Source: Cordylochernes scorpioides
Taxonomy: Eukaryota > Arthropoda > Arachnida > Pseudoscorpiones > Chernetidae
Assembly (NCBI GenBank): GCA_030710605.1
Contig: CP092863.1
Coordinates: 144,919,372-144,983,371, forward strand
Direction of reading: 5' to 3'
Length of the DNA: 64,000 nt
The position numbers were made by a program, and so were the translations under genes. Every line of letters starts with the position of its first letter. Position 1 is the first letter of the stretch. The notes below the pieces were generated by a model that saw only the letters and a list, made by a program, of their open reading frames with translations, was not told the origin of the DNA and ran no database searches. Positions 20,990 through 32,394 of this stretch are shown here, piece by piece.

Positions 20990-21260
20990 TAAAAAAAGGA
21001 ATTCGGAAAGTATTTTCTTAATGCCGTCTGGAGAGTTTAAAATCCCCGTTGGTGATTTTGAGCCAAATAAACGGAAAAAACATTATAAAATTGAGGGTTC
21101 GATTCCCAAGCGTAATTATATTTATTGGCATTGGTCCTTTGGGAGGAGAAAAAACCATCCCACTACTGAGGTTTCGACATGGAATCTGTTTTTCCCAACA
21201 ATATAAATTGCTAGACGGTAAAGCCCTCTTTACAGGCGTTGAAAAATAGTGGTTGTTCTT
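20990..21260 (+). mobile_element. tRNA-related SINE-like sequence
   Basis: A B-box-like GGGTTCGATTCCC near 21089 and a weak upstream A-box-like TGCCGTCTGGAGAG suggest a tRNA-derived element unlike SINE-A or SINE-B. Only one copy is seen here, so boundaries are guesses. Confidence 0.35.
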
Positions 21261-21539
21261 TCTTCTTTTTTATTTTTATTGAAGTTGTGTGTATTTTGTG
21301 AGCATTTTTTCCTGATAAAAAACAACTTTGTATATTGACTACTGACTAGATAGTTGCATAATCTTTATTAGAATATTTGTCTAGTATTTTATTTTTTTTT
21401 AAGAATAAAAATATAACGAATTTTTCGACCGAATGTTTTTGGATCTTAATCTAAAATATCAAGATAATCAATCGTCAAATTATTTCTACTTCTTATTTAA
21501 ACTTCTATTATTCATTATTAAAAGGTTATTAAATGTTTC

Positions 21540-21690
21540 GATGATTAACAAAGATAGAGATAATGGGTATTCGGCTGAAATTCTGAAATAGTTAATAACA
21601 ACAATTAGTTTTATATATTCCGATAGATGGTGCAAGTTATCAGCAAATATTAATTGCACATTTTGAATATGTTCTTTCTTAATTTATAAA
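21540..21690 (+). repeat. Family B remnant
   Basis: GATAATGGGTATTCGGC, ATATTCCGATAGATGGTGCA and ATCAGCAAATATTAATTGCA follow the order of the family B 3' half. Confidence 0.55.
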
Positions 21691-21899
21691 CCATTCCTAA
21701 GTTCAATTTTATTTTATACGACTTTTGTAATAAATATTTTGAAATAGTTGTATATTATATAAAACGTTCATTGAAGGATTATATATATTTTATTAAAGGC
21801 AGAGTAAGCATATCCTAAGCCTTTTATTTTCAATTTTTCTATTATATTTTACAAATATATGTATATATATTTTACTGTGATTAGTATAAGTTGAATGAA

Positions 21900-22155
21900 C
21901 ACCTGGAGTAATGCTTTATAAGAAAAAGAAGCATAAAACACGAATGTTTCTTTTTAAAACAAACTTCTACTGTCCTTACTGTTATTAAAAACCTTTGGGA
22001 GAGCTTGGCTCATCAGTGGTGAACCCTCCCAGCGGTTTCGCCAATTTAATCTACCAGACCGCTTCTCAGAGCTCTAATACTGTATTGGATCATTCTGCGT
22101 TTATATGCTATACTGAAGGATGGAATCTTAGAAATTTTATCGAATCAAACTATAA
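21900..22155 (+). repeat. Family D repeat at the start of segment copy 2
   Basis: Forward copy with CTTCTACTGTCCTTACTG, GGCTCATCAGTGGTGAACCC and GGTTTCGCCAATTTAATCTA. It continues without a break into the sequence that matches position 1. Confidence 0.75.
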
Positions 22156-22387
22156 ACATAAGCTTTTAGGAGAGCATAATTACCTATAAATATATTTTCA
22201 TCTGAATAAGGATAGTTGAAGTTTGATTTATGTTTAAAAGAAGCATTCGTGCTTTGATGCGTCTATTTATCAATTATAAAGATGGGAACGTTATCTCATA
22301 TAAGGAATATTTTATCAGAAGAAAGGAATATAGTTGTAAGGTAAAAATTCACTTATAGTAATAATCTACAGTAACACACACACACAG

Positions 22388-22661
22388 ACTCACTCCTGAG
22401 GGCGATGTGGGCATAGAAAAGTTACTCATTCGATTGAAGGATCGAGAATTCCTGCACTCCATATATAACAAGAATAATGTGGTCAGGATGGATATCGCGG
22501 TCTATTACGAAGAAGAAACGGAGCACCTCCTCGGGCTACTCACGCCTGAAGACAAGATTCCTCTCGACAAATTCTTCGACATTATCATCAAACATGTTCC
22601 GAACATGAACTCCCCAAATGGCAGGGATCTGTCTAGATTCAAGGCGGCTTTAAGCTCCTGA
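22388..22661 (+). pseudogene. Orphan terminal-exon-like fragment, copy 2
   Basis: Same as the fragment at 333-606, with the acceptor CACAG just before 22388 and stop at 22659-22661. It reads EHLLGLL and SPNGRDLS where copy 1 has F and C, and these read as the more natural versions. AATAAA follows near 22772. The parent gene is unrecognised. Confidence 0.45.
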
Positions 22662-23829
22662 TCCGGACGTGCCCTCGGAGAGGCCTACGTCGATTGTAAA
22701 TATCTCTCTTCATTCCTACCATTATTATTACCTTATAACTCCCTTTGAGTGAAAAGATTGACGAGATGTCAATAAAGTTGTTTAATTGTCTAATTTTCAC
22801 ACACATATTTTGTTTTTCTTTACTAATAAGGTTTGGAACTTGAAATTCTCATGAGGTGAACGAAAATTGCTGAAGAAATTGTACAAGAAGATAATATTCA
22901 GTTATAATTATCCACGCTGCGCGCGTTTGTTTTTGTAAATATTTCTGGTAGGATAAAGTCGATATTTTATTAAGCCCGTTGAAGAGCGATTATCGCTTTG
23001 AAGCTATCATTTTTTATATTAAGAAACTCATTGTGAAAAAATATTTTGTAATTTTTAATTTTTTTCACAATTTTATCATGAACAATAAGATAATAGTATT
23101 AATTTGAATTATCAACAAATATTTAAATTCCAGAACTTTTTTTCTTAAACTAAATAATGATCTTAGAAATTTATAAAAATATATATAATTAAATGTATTA
23201 AAATTAATGGAAAATGTAATCAATTCTATAATAACTACAAACAAAAAGGGTTTTTCTAATTAGAGATGATAAATATTATATTAAAAAACAAAGATTAAAT
23301 ATCTCAAAACTTTCTTAAATACATTTGTATAATTTATAATTTAATTGTAAAATACATTTTAGAAAATATAGCTAGAATCAACCAATAATGTATTTAATTC
23401 AAGACTTTACAGTGACTCGCTTGTCTACTCTCTTCAGCGGAATGTATATTTCAGGGATAAATACATTATTACAACAGAAATACAAATATTTCTAAATATA
23501 TATATATATTATTAAAAAACAGCTTCAATAACGTATTTCTTTAATATGTTATTGTAATGAAACGGCAAAGCAATCTATTCCAATAGCTAATTTAAGCTCT
23601 ATCCTTACAAAAATTACATATTTCTACAAATTCTGTTTAAAATAACTAGATATTTCTGATAGAAATACAAATTATAGTTATTAAATATGAGGTTTGATTA
23701 GAAATATGAAGTAGAATGAAAAACTTAATTTTTATTACAAAATCCACAATCAAATTTTAGCAATTTCTTTTTTTATTTTTTAGCTATTATTATAGTGATA
23801 AAAAGTTGAATATATAACATAATTGGATA

Positions 23830-24255
23830 AACCTTATGGATGTTGTACCTTTAAGCATGTATAACGGGATTCAGACAAGTGTGTATACACTCATAGCCAA
23901 AACTTAAGGAAGTTGTACCTTTTTGCATGTATATCGGGATTCAGATAATAATTATTAAAGATATTACAGTGACACCTTTATTGGATACATACGAGATAAC
24001 CAAGTGTGTATACACTCATGGACAAACTTAAGTATGTTGTACCTTTCAGCATGTATATCGGGAGTCAGACAATAACTCTGAAAGATGTGATCTTTATTGA
24101 CGACACACGAGATAACCAAGTGTGTATACACTCATGGACAAAATTCAAGGAAGATGTACCTTTCAGCATGTATATCGGGATTCAGACAATGATTGTTAAA
24201 GATATTACAGTGACCTTTATTGAAGACATATGAGATAACCAAGTGTGAACATAAT
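23830..24255 (-). repeat. 123-bp satellite, short array
   Basis: About three and a half diverged units, against about eight at the equivalent place in the first segment copy. Confidence 0.85.
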
Positions 24256-24539
24256 TACCTCTGTATCCTTAATAAAAAAAAACTGATGACCGGCGACATT
24301 AAAGAATTTCTACCTTCTTAAGGTTTGTCCATAAGAGATAATGTATTATTTTTATAATTATAAAAATTATATCGGTAATTTGTTTTGCACTATGTATTTG
24401 GGGTGAGATATCAAAATTGAAATTGCGTATCATTTTTCAACTTCCTATCGTCGTGTTTTTTTATCTATCAATATTAATATTGGCTTGTATTCCAGACAAA
24501 ATGTCCAGGGTGTCAACATAACCAATATCATATTGTTTG

Positions 24540-24757
24540 CTTGAGTGCTCCTCCATATTTTCTTATTTTAAAAAGTTTTTTTGTTGTTTTAATCCAACAC
24601 GCCCCGTCAAAGTTTCAGCTAAAGTTTTAGTCAAAAACGGTGAATTTAAAAGAGCGGATTTATTCTGCAGGGAAGTGTGACGTCTTGTCAAAAGTTGTTT
24701 GCCTTCTTGAAAACTTTCACTTGTGAAATCCAACCAAGCGTCCCACTAGAATTCTCT
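24540..24757 (-). pseudogene. Exon-like fragment, second copy, frame lost
   Basis: Nearly identical to 3018-3235, but one T fewer in a poly-T run shifts the frame near its end. Parent gene unrecognised. Confidence 0.25.
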
Positions 24758-24869
24758 ACTTGAAATTGCCATTTTTTTACAGGTTGACCAATAAAATTCT
24801 AGTCTACAATTGTATGTATGGCTATCAACATCAATATTTTCTTAACTATTATTTATAATTGTTTTTTTT

Positions 24870-26557
24870 CAAATTATATATATGTTATTTTAAAATATTA
24901 TTTATTTTAAATTATATTTCATAGATTCAAATACTCTGTTAAATCGACCGCCAGAGTTCACGCTTCCCTTATAAAAACTCATTGTTGTTGTTTTCCGATG
25001 GCCGTCTCAAATCTTTTGTACATTATGTAAATAAGTTTTTCATTTTTTGATTCTTACTCCTTAATCCAGGCAGTACTTACACCAAATTATGTTTTTTATA
25101 TATTCCTCAAACTCAATTAAAGCAATTACTGATCAAACCTTATATTTATTATTATTCTTTAAATATTTTTGCCACAACTGCATTACCATAATCCTCAACA
25201 TGATCAAATATTAACATAAATCTCATTCTTAAATATAATATATATATAATAAAATATAATGCGGTTTATGATTGTAAAACGTCTATTGACAAGTTTTACC
25301 GTAAATGGTTCTTTTGAACGAAAAATTGTAATTTATTTTAAGGAGAAATAACGACTATTTCTATTCTTAGGGATGAAGTATGAAAGGATGAATTGTGAAG
25401 AGTAATGATGAACGGAAAAATATTCCCAATTTCCCATCCCTGTACACTTTTTTTTCCGTTTATCATTACTCTTCACAATTCTTCCTTTCATACTTTATCC
25501 ATAAGGATATAAATAGTCGTTATTGCTCCTTAAAATATATATGTATGTTATATAAACAATATTTTATTTTAAAATTATAATTTCTAGAATAAATTACACT
25601 GTGAAGTCGACCGCCAGATGTCGCGCCTTTCCCTATATAAACCTATTGTTGTTGTTTCCTGTTGGCCGGCTCTTTCTGTATATATGTAAATATATATTAT
25701 TTTATTTTCTTTATTCTACTCGCCTCAAGTCAAGTAGTACTTTCTCAAATTTTGTATTTTATATTTCTTCATTAGCATAATGCCTATTTCTGATCTAAAC
25801 TTTTTTTATTATTTTTACCACGACTGCAATATCACAAACATACTCATGTATTCTCAAAACAAGAAAATAATTTAATTTTTAATCTTAAATTTATTATAAC
25901 ATATATATATATATATATATAATTTGTTCGTTTTTATATTTGAATTAATGAAAACGAAAAGCCTTTTTTTTTCGATAGCTTTGTCTAACGATCGAATATC
26001 TCTCGAATTGTTTTTTTTTCTCAAACAAAAAGCTTCAATGATCACCTCTCACTTCAAATAGACGCTGAAACTAAGAGTCTTCTAATGATTGTCTGATCAA
26101 CTGTGTCGTTATTCTGTTATATTGCAGAGACGATTATTATATGGCGCGCCTAGTTTTGACGTTTAATTTGACGGGGGAGGTGACTTTTATTTTGATAGAT
26201 CATCATCCTGACGACAAAATATCTATATATATATATATATATAATATAAACGGCAGCAATTCGTTTCTTTATTCGTGAAAAAAATTGCAAAGATTCGTAT
26301 CTTTACAATCCTTCCACAGGCTATTTTTAACGAAAAAAGAAATGCATTGCTACCATTTTTGCAAAAAAATGCAATATAACAGCGGTATGGTAGATTAAAC
26401 TGGCGAAACCGCTGGGAGGGTTCATCACTGTTGAGCTAGGTCCTCCCATTAATTTTTTATTGCAGTAAGGACAGTAGAAATTGTTTAATTTCAAAAAGAA
26501 TCATACGTGTCTATAATAGTTTCTAATTTTCATAACAGATAACGCGCTAGTGCATCG

Positions 26558-26560
<3 letters not shown>
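24870..26560. repeat. Repeat block: family F, SINE-B pair, family F, C and D
   Basis: Counterpart of 3370-5060: family F (24870-25230), SINE-B inverted arms (25275-25540), family F variant (25550-25880), family C fragment (26150-26190), family D (26350-26560). Confidence 0.7.

Positions 26561-26588
<28 letters not shown>
26561..26588. repeat. (TA)n at the left edge of the Penelope-like array
   Basis: An alternating TA run separates host-side sequence from the array. A matching TA run (about 40524-40552) is at the right edge, so any target duplication is hidden. Confidence 0.8.
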
Positions 26589-26589
<1 letters not shown>

Positions 26590-26593
<4 letters not shown>

Positions 26594-26972
26594 ATAAATA
26601 GTTATTTAATTTTATAGTCCAGTTTTGTATTAAAATTATCTTCACTATTATGATCATTTAAATACAAATTATAAAATTTGTAAAATGTTATTAATTTGTA
26701 GATAGAGAGAGAAAAAAAAAAAAAAAAAAAATCCATTACTTCTTTTACATCCTCAAGTTAATTATATATTTATAATTAATAACAATAAAAAAAATTAACA
26801 AAGTAACGTCTATTACATCGGCTTTTACACGTCATTCAGACATACTCTAATCCTATATATAGAATAATCGAAGAGATAATATATATAATAGTTAGAAAAA
26901 AGAGAGAAAGACAGAACCATGCACTTTTAATCAAACTAATAATAAGGGAAAAAAAAAGAGTTTTATAAAGAA
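26590..26972 (-). repeat. Inverted arm at the left end of the array
   Basis: Reverse complement of about 27150-27535 from the first unit, giving a palindrome with 380-bp arms around a 177-bp spacer. Landmarks GGCTTTTACACGTCATTCAG and its complement CTGAATGACGTGTAAAAGCC. Confidence 0.9.
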
Positions 26973-28111
26973 GTTTTATAATATCCAAACTTATAACAAA
27001 TGTTAATTCATACTATAGATATATTACTAAATACAACTATTTATAATCATATTATAAAATAAAAAAACCTTTAAAAATCTTTAAAAAAAAAAAGGATAAA
27101 ACATAAAATCATAAAAAAATATATATATATATACTAACAATTTTATCTACCTTCTTTATAAAACTCTTTTTTTTTCCCTTATTATTAGTTTGATTAAAAG
27201 TGCATGGTTCTGTCTTTCTCTCTTTTTTCTAACTATTATATATATTATCTCTTCGATTATTCTATATATAGGATTAGAGTATGTCTGAATGACGTGTAAA
27301 AGCCGATGTAATAGACGTTACTTTGTTAATTTTTTTTATTGTTATTAATTATAAATATATAATTAACTTGAGGATGTAAAAGAAGTAATGGATTTTTTTT
27401 TTTTTTTTTTTTTCTCTCTCTATCTACAAATTAATAACATTTTACAAATTTTATAATTTGTATTTAAATGATCATAATAGTGAAGATAATTTTAATACAA
27501 AACTGGACTATAAAATTAAATAACTATTTATTATTATAATTAATTTAGATTTAGCTTGCTAATCTAATCAAATCTAACTGATATAAGTTATCATTATTAT
27601 CAGTTTGCTCCTTAAATTTTTTAAAATTAGAATCACTGTTATAATTTTGTTATATAGTTTCTACACTATATTAATTCATATGAGCTTGCTCTATGATATA
27701 TTTTTTTTATATATAACATAATATACAAATTAAATTATATTAGATATTCTAATATAAATAAATCTTCATACAAATTTTAATTATCTTTCATTGTTTGATT
27801 ATTAAAAATTAAATTATAAAAGTAATTCTAGAAAAAAAAAATAATTTCAGAACTTTTGTTTTTTTCAGTGTTTTTGTTAGTTTAAAGATGTTTTTTTTAT
27901 TAGTTATTCTTAAAAATATAACAGATAACAAACAGTAATATCTATATATTTATAGATTAATTATTCAATTTATTACAAATTTTATCACCACAAAAACAAT
28001 TAAGTAAAATATATTTAAAAAATTCATAAGAATAACAAACTAAAAAAACTAAAAAAAACTACAAACATATTAGTGTTAGCACCTCTTTTATGTTAATTTA
28101 AACTCGCTAAG

Positions 28112-30571
28112 AATTGCCTAAGAAAAAATTGTCAAACTTGTCCCTCTCTTAAGAACCATGACACTTTTCAAACAACTAGTTGTAAATTAGTGAATACTAT
28201 TTATAAATTAACATGCCAAATTTGTCAACTATCATATATAGGACAAACTTGTAACCCATTAAATATACGAATAAACCTACATAGAAACCACGCTAAAAAA
28301 TCAATTGGTAATATATATATGAAAGAACACAATCAATTACATACTTTTAACAACTTTAAGATAGAAATACTAGACATATGTCAAAACAAAAAACAACGAC
28401 TATTATTAGAAAACAACTACATTTATAAACACAACACATTATTCCCTTATGGACTTAACGACGAATTAAACTACACATACAAACCACAAACAGAAGAAAT
28501 TTCAACTTATGAAATCAGTTGCAAATATAAAAATGAATTTAAAACTAAACCTAATAAAACTAGAGGTAAAACTACAAATAAATTAGGTTACATTGAATTT
28601 GAAGAATTACTGGACCCAAAACAAATGTACACTAACAACTTCGTCGATAAATTTATTAAAACATTATTTAAACTAAATAATAATAAATTTATCAAACTCA
28701 TAGAATATATTAAAATTCATAATCTGACTAACAGATTAATAGATATCACACACGACATCTTTAAATACAGAAAAATTAAACAAAATACTAATAACATTAA
28801 TATTATCATTAAATTTAATAACAATTTATTTAATCATATTAAATTTAATGATATTTTTAATAACCAAATCATCAATAATCTTTTCCCTATAAAAAATTTA
28901 AATTTTAAAACAATCTGGAGATACAATAAAAATATAGGTAATTTAGTTTGCAATTATAACCAATTTATTAATAATTTGGCAAATTTTAAAAAAATTAAAT
29001 GTAATTGCAACAACTATATTGATAAATATAAGTACTCAGGTCATATATTAACTAGCAACTTTTCTTTTTTAAATCCAGAATATCAAGAAATTTTAAATAA
29101 AGGGTATAAATATATACCTCAAATTAAACACAATTATAATAATACAATTAAATCTATATTAAAAGATATAGATATTTTCATAAATAAAACTAGTATAAAA
29201 TACAGTATTCCAGAATTTACTTTTCTGGAATGGAAACATAATATTAAAAAGGAAATATTAAATTATTATAATAATACACTTAAATACACAAAACCCAATT
29301 CAGACATTCCTTCTTTCAAAGAAAATATAATTAATTTACAGAAGGACTATATTATCACTCCTATAGATAAATGTCCCAATAATTTATCTTTAATTTGTAA
29401 AAATCTATACCACGATATACTAAAAAAGGAAATTGATAATAATCATAAATACACTTTTGCTAGAACTACAGGCACAAAAATCAAAAAAGACATCAAAAAT
29501 GTTGAAAATTCACTAAAAATTTATAATAACCACAAAAATCCAAACATACCAAAGTTCTATATAATTCCTAAACTACACAAAAAACCTATTTCTTTCAGAA
29601 CAATCACATCTGGTATAAATTCAGTCATAAAAAATATTGATATACAATTAGCCTCAACACTACAATTTATTATAAATAAATTAACTAATAAATATAATTA
29701 TAAATTTATCGACTCAAATAAAAAAATCATTAATTATTTAATGAACAATTGGACAAATATTGAAACAGTACACACATTTGACTTTGAGGACCTATATTCT
29801 AAAATAAATTTAAGAGATCTAAATAATAAAATAACCAATTTATTTAATGAATTAATTAATGACAAAACTTTCTACATTAAAATTATTCATAACAAATATA
29901 AAACATTTAAATTAGATCTTAAAACAGCAAAAACTCTACTGGAAACATTTTTAAATTTTAACTATATAGAATTTAAAAATAAAATATATATTCAATCAGA
30001 AGGCGTTCCCATGGGTACTTCTTCTAGTCCGTTACTAGCAAATTTAATATTGTTCTGGTACGAAAGAGAATACTTTCTACAAAATAATATTAATTGGCAA
30101 ATATTCCGATATGTAGATGACATAATAATATTTAATAATCCACTGTTTAAAAAATTAATACCTGAAATATATCCTAAATACTTGAAACTTAAGAACAATG
30201 AAAAAATTTATAGAAACAAAAAAGTTAACTTTTTAGACTTGAATATAGACCTTACAAATAGTGCTGTTAGAGTTTATAATAAAAAGAGTAATTATAATTT
30301 CAATATTATAAAATACTGTAATATGAATTCTAATATATCATTAAATTGCTGTAAAGGTATATATTATGGTCAGTTTCTAAGATTTTATAGAATAAATAAT
30401 ATATTAGATAATTTCATAGAAGATGTTAAAAATTTAAACATGGAATTTATTAAAAACAAATTTAGTATCAAACAAGTAAAATATTTCAACAGTATATCAA
30501 TTATAAAATATTTAAAAAAAAATAAATGGAAATATCCATTTATGAAATCAACTTTCTATAATTTCTCTTAA
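28112..30571 (+). CDS. Penelope-like GIY-YIG/reverse transcriptase, unit 1
   Basis: Open from a stop at 28094 to TAA at 30569-30571; no ATG starts the conserved part. I start it at a possible splice acceptor (TAAG ending at 28111), because the preceding residues NCLRKNCQTCP carry the cysteine motif that normally precedes GIY-YIG in this family. About 819 residues: cysteine motif 2-10; GIY-YIG about 30-120 (YIG, Arg, Glu in LLLENN, GLN); reverse transcriptase with PKLHKK about 483, catalytic Asp in FDFEDLY about 557, GVPMGTSSSP about 632, YVDD about 667, and VNFLDLN about 706. All catalytic residues are visible. Its role is nicking and target-primed reverse transcription of element RNA. Very AT-rich codons unlike the Dscam exons. 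This unit has no first exon upstream. Confidence 0.9.
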   Translation, partial: NCLRKNCQTCPSLKNHDTFQTTSCKLVNTIYKLTCQICQLSYIGQTCNPLNIRINLHRNHAKKSIGNIYMKEHNQLHTFNNFKIEILDICQNKKQRLLLENNYIYKHNTLFPYGLNDELNYTYKPQTEEISTYEISCKYKNEFKTKPNKTRGKTTNKLGYIEFEELLDPKQMYTNNFVDKFIKTLFKLNNNKFIKLIEYIKIHNLTNRLIDITHDIFKYRKIKQNTNNINIIIKFNNNLFNHIKFNDIFNNQIINNLFPIKNLNFKTIWRYNKNIGNLVCNYNQFINNLANFKKIKCNCNNYIDKYKYSGHILTSNFSFLNPEYQEILNKGYKYIPQIKHNYNNTIKSILKDIDIFINKTSIKYSIPEFTFLEWKHNIKKEILNYYNNTLKYTKPNSDIPSFKENIINLQKDYIITPIDKCPNNLSLICKNLYHDILKKEIDNNHKYTFARTTGTKIKKDIKNVENSLKIYNNHKNPNIPKFYIIPKLHKKPISFRTITSGINSVIKNIDIQLASTLQFIINKLTNKYNYKFIDSNKKIINYLMNNWTNIETVHTFDFEDLYSKINLRDLNNKITNLFNELINDKTFYIKIIHNKYKTFKLDLKTAKTLLETFLNFNYIEFKNKIYIQSEGVPMGTSSSPLLANLILFWYEREYFLQNNINWQIFRYVDDIIIFNNPLFKKLIPEIYPKYLKLKNNEKIYRNKKVNFLDLNIDLTNSAVRVYNKKSNYNFNIIKYCNMNSNISLNCCKGIYYGQFLRFYRINNILDNFIEDVKNLNMEFIKNKFSIKQVKYFNSISIIKYLKKNKWKYPFMKSTFYNFS

Positions 30572-30996
30572 TATTAACTAAAACAAATTTATAATCTTTA
30601 ACAGTTAATTAAACTTTTATTAAATAACTGATTAAAAGATTTTTTCACAAGATTTTTAAAGTTTTAAAGTATATATTTCATTTTTGTTTAATCTCCAATT
30701 TCTGGGGAGGAAAATGGAAGTTAAATAAGGATGAACTTGCACAATTAATAGCTTTATTAAACTCTTATAATTTGCCTTTTTAAAGGAATATTAAAAGATG
30801 ATTAAGTGTTAAATCAGTTATTTTGATATAACTATCTGTAAAGATTATAAAACTTAGCTTTCTTCCTTTAACTATTTTTCCTATCTTCTTTAATTTTCTT
30901 GTTGTTCAAAAAAATTCTGAAGAAATGGTCTAAATTTGAAATGTGGGGGGACATTCCCCTCCCGCGACATGTGCAAGCCAGAAATAGATATACACA

Positions 30997-31017
30997 ATGG
31001 AGGACGCAGCGGTCAAG
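30997..31017 (+). promoter_or_regulatory. Putative first exon and donor of unit 2
   Basis: In a GC-rich island (about 30945-31025) within very AT-rich DNA, ATG opens seven codons (MEDAAVK) ending at a good donor AAG|GTAGGT. Phase 0 fits the acceptor ending at 32394, giving a 1377-bp intron before the unit 2 frame. Repeated at 35280-35300 and 39566-39586. Inference only; no transcript seen. MEDAAVK faintly recalls the start of kinesin-3 proteins, which would make it captured host sequence, but seven residues prove nothing. Confidence 0.4.
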
Positions 31018-31115
31018 GTAGGTTTACAGTTTGAATTTGTTAACACTGGTATCTTTTATATGTTCATTTAAATATTTACTGAAACAATTTAATATTAACA
31101 CATAAAATACGGTTT

Positions 31116-31200
31116 AAAAGAGATCTATGACATAATAAAGGAGGGGTTGAAATGTCGCTGAAATTTTATCTGATGATCCCCGTTTCAGCAGATCTCTTTT
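31116..31200 (+). ncRNA. Structured RNA candidate: three-way junction with kissing loops
   Basis: Perfect outer stem AAAAGAGATCT (31116-31126) with AGATCTCTTTT (31190-31200). Hairpin 2 is GACAT (31129-31133) with ATGTC (31152-31156). Hairpin 3 is GCTGAAA (31157-31163) with TTTCAGC (31183-31189), flush against both neighbours. Loop 2 holds GGGG (31143-31146) and loop 3 holds CCCC (31178-31181), able to pair with each other. Loop 3 also has CTGATGA. Identical at 35399-35483 and 39685-39769. It does not fit a standard hammerhead. Role unknown; RNA processing or packaging signal is speculation. Confidence 0.55.
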
Positions 31201-32394
31201 TCCAATTTATTTCAATTTAAAGTTTTTTGTGTATGTCTGGTCTACCATTAGGGTTTCAAAACATAATATCCAAACTTATAACAAATGTTAATTCATACTA
31301 TAGATATATTACTAAATACAACTATTTATAATCATATTATAAAATAAAAAAACCTTTAAAAATCTTTAAAAAAAAAAAGGATAAAACATAAAATCATAAA
31401 AAAATATATATATATATACTAACAATTTTATCTACCTTCTTTATAAAACTCTTTTTTTTTCCCTTATTATTAGTTTGATTAAAAGTGCATGGTTCTGTCT
31501 TTCTCTCTTTTTTCTAACTATTATATATATTATCTCTTCGATTATTCTATATATAGGATTAGAGTATGTCTGAATGACGTGTAAAAGCCGATGTAATAGA
31601 CGTTACTTTGTTAATTTTTTTTATTGTTATTAATTATAAATATATAATTAACTTGAGGATGTAAAAGAAGTAATGGATTTTTTTTTTTTTTTTTTTCTCT
31701 CTCTATCTACAAATTAATAACATTTTACAAATTTTATAATTTGTATTTAAATGATCATAATAGTGAAGATAATTTTAATACAAAACTGGACTATAAAATT
31801 AAATAACTATTTATTATTATAATTAATTTAGATTTAGCTTGCTAATCTAATCAAATCTAACTGATATAAGTTATCATTATTATCAGTTTGCTCCTTAAAT
31901 TTTTTAAAATTAGAATCACTGTTATAATTTTGTTATATAGTTTCTACACTATATTAATTCATATGAGCTTGCTCTATGATATATTTTTTTTATATATAAC
32001 ATAATATACAAATTAAATTATATTAGATATTCTAATATAAATAAATCTTCATACAAATTTTAATTATCTTTCATTGTTTGATTATTAAAAATTAAATTAT
32101 AAAAGTAATTCTAGAAAAAAAAAATAATTTCAGAACTTTTGTTTTTTTCAGTGTTTTTGTTAGTTTAAAGATGTTTTTTTTATTAGTTATTCTTAAAAAT
32201 ATAACAGATAACAAACAGTAATATCTATATATTTATAGATTAATTATTCAATTTATTACAAATTTTATCACCACAAAAACAATTAAGTAAAATATATTTA
32301 AAAAATTCATAAGAATAACAAACTAAAAAAACTAAAAAAAACTACAAACATATTAGTGTTAGCACCTCTTTTATGTTAATTTAAACTCGCTAAG

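Noticed and set aside
29992-30198. Minus-strand frame inside each reverse transcriptase gene
   Set aside because: Antisense shadow of the GVPMG-YVDD region, repeated in each unit for that reason.
31157-31200. Hammerhead in the Penelope-like inter-ORF region
   Set aside because: CTGATGA and GAAA are present, but in no circular order do stems I, II and III all pair; the three-way junction explains the complementarity better.
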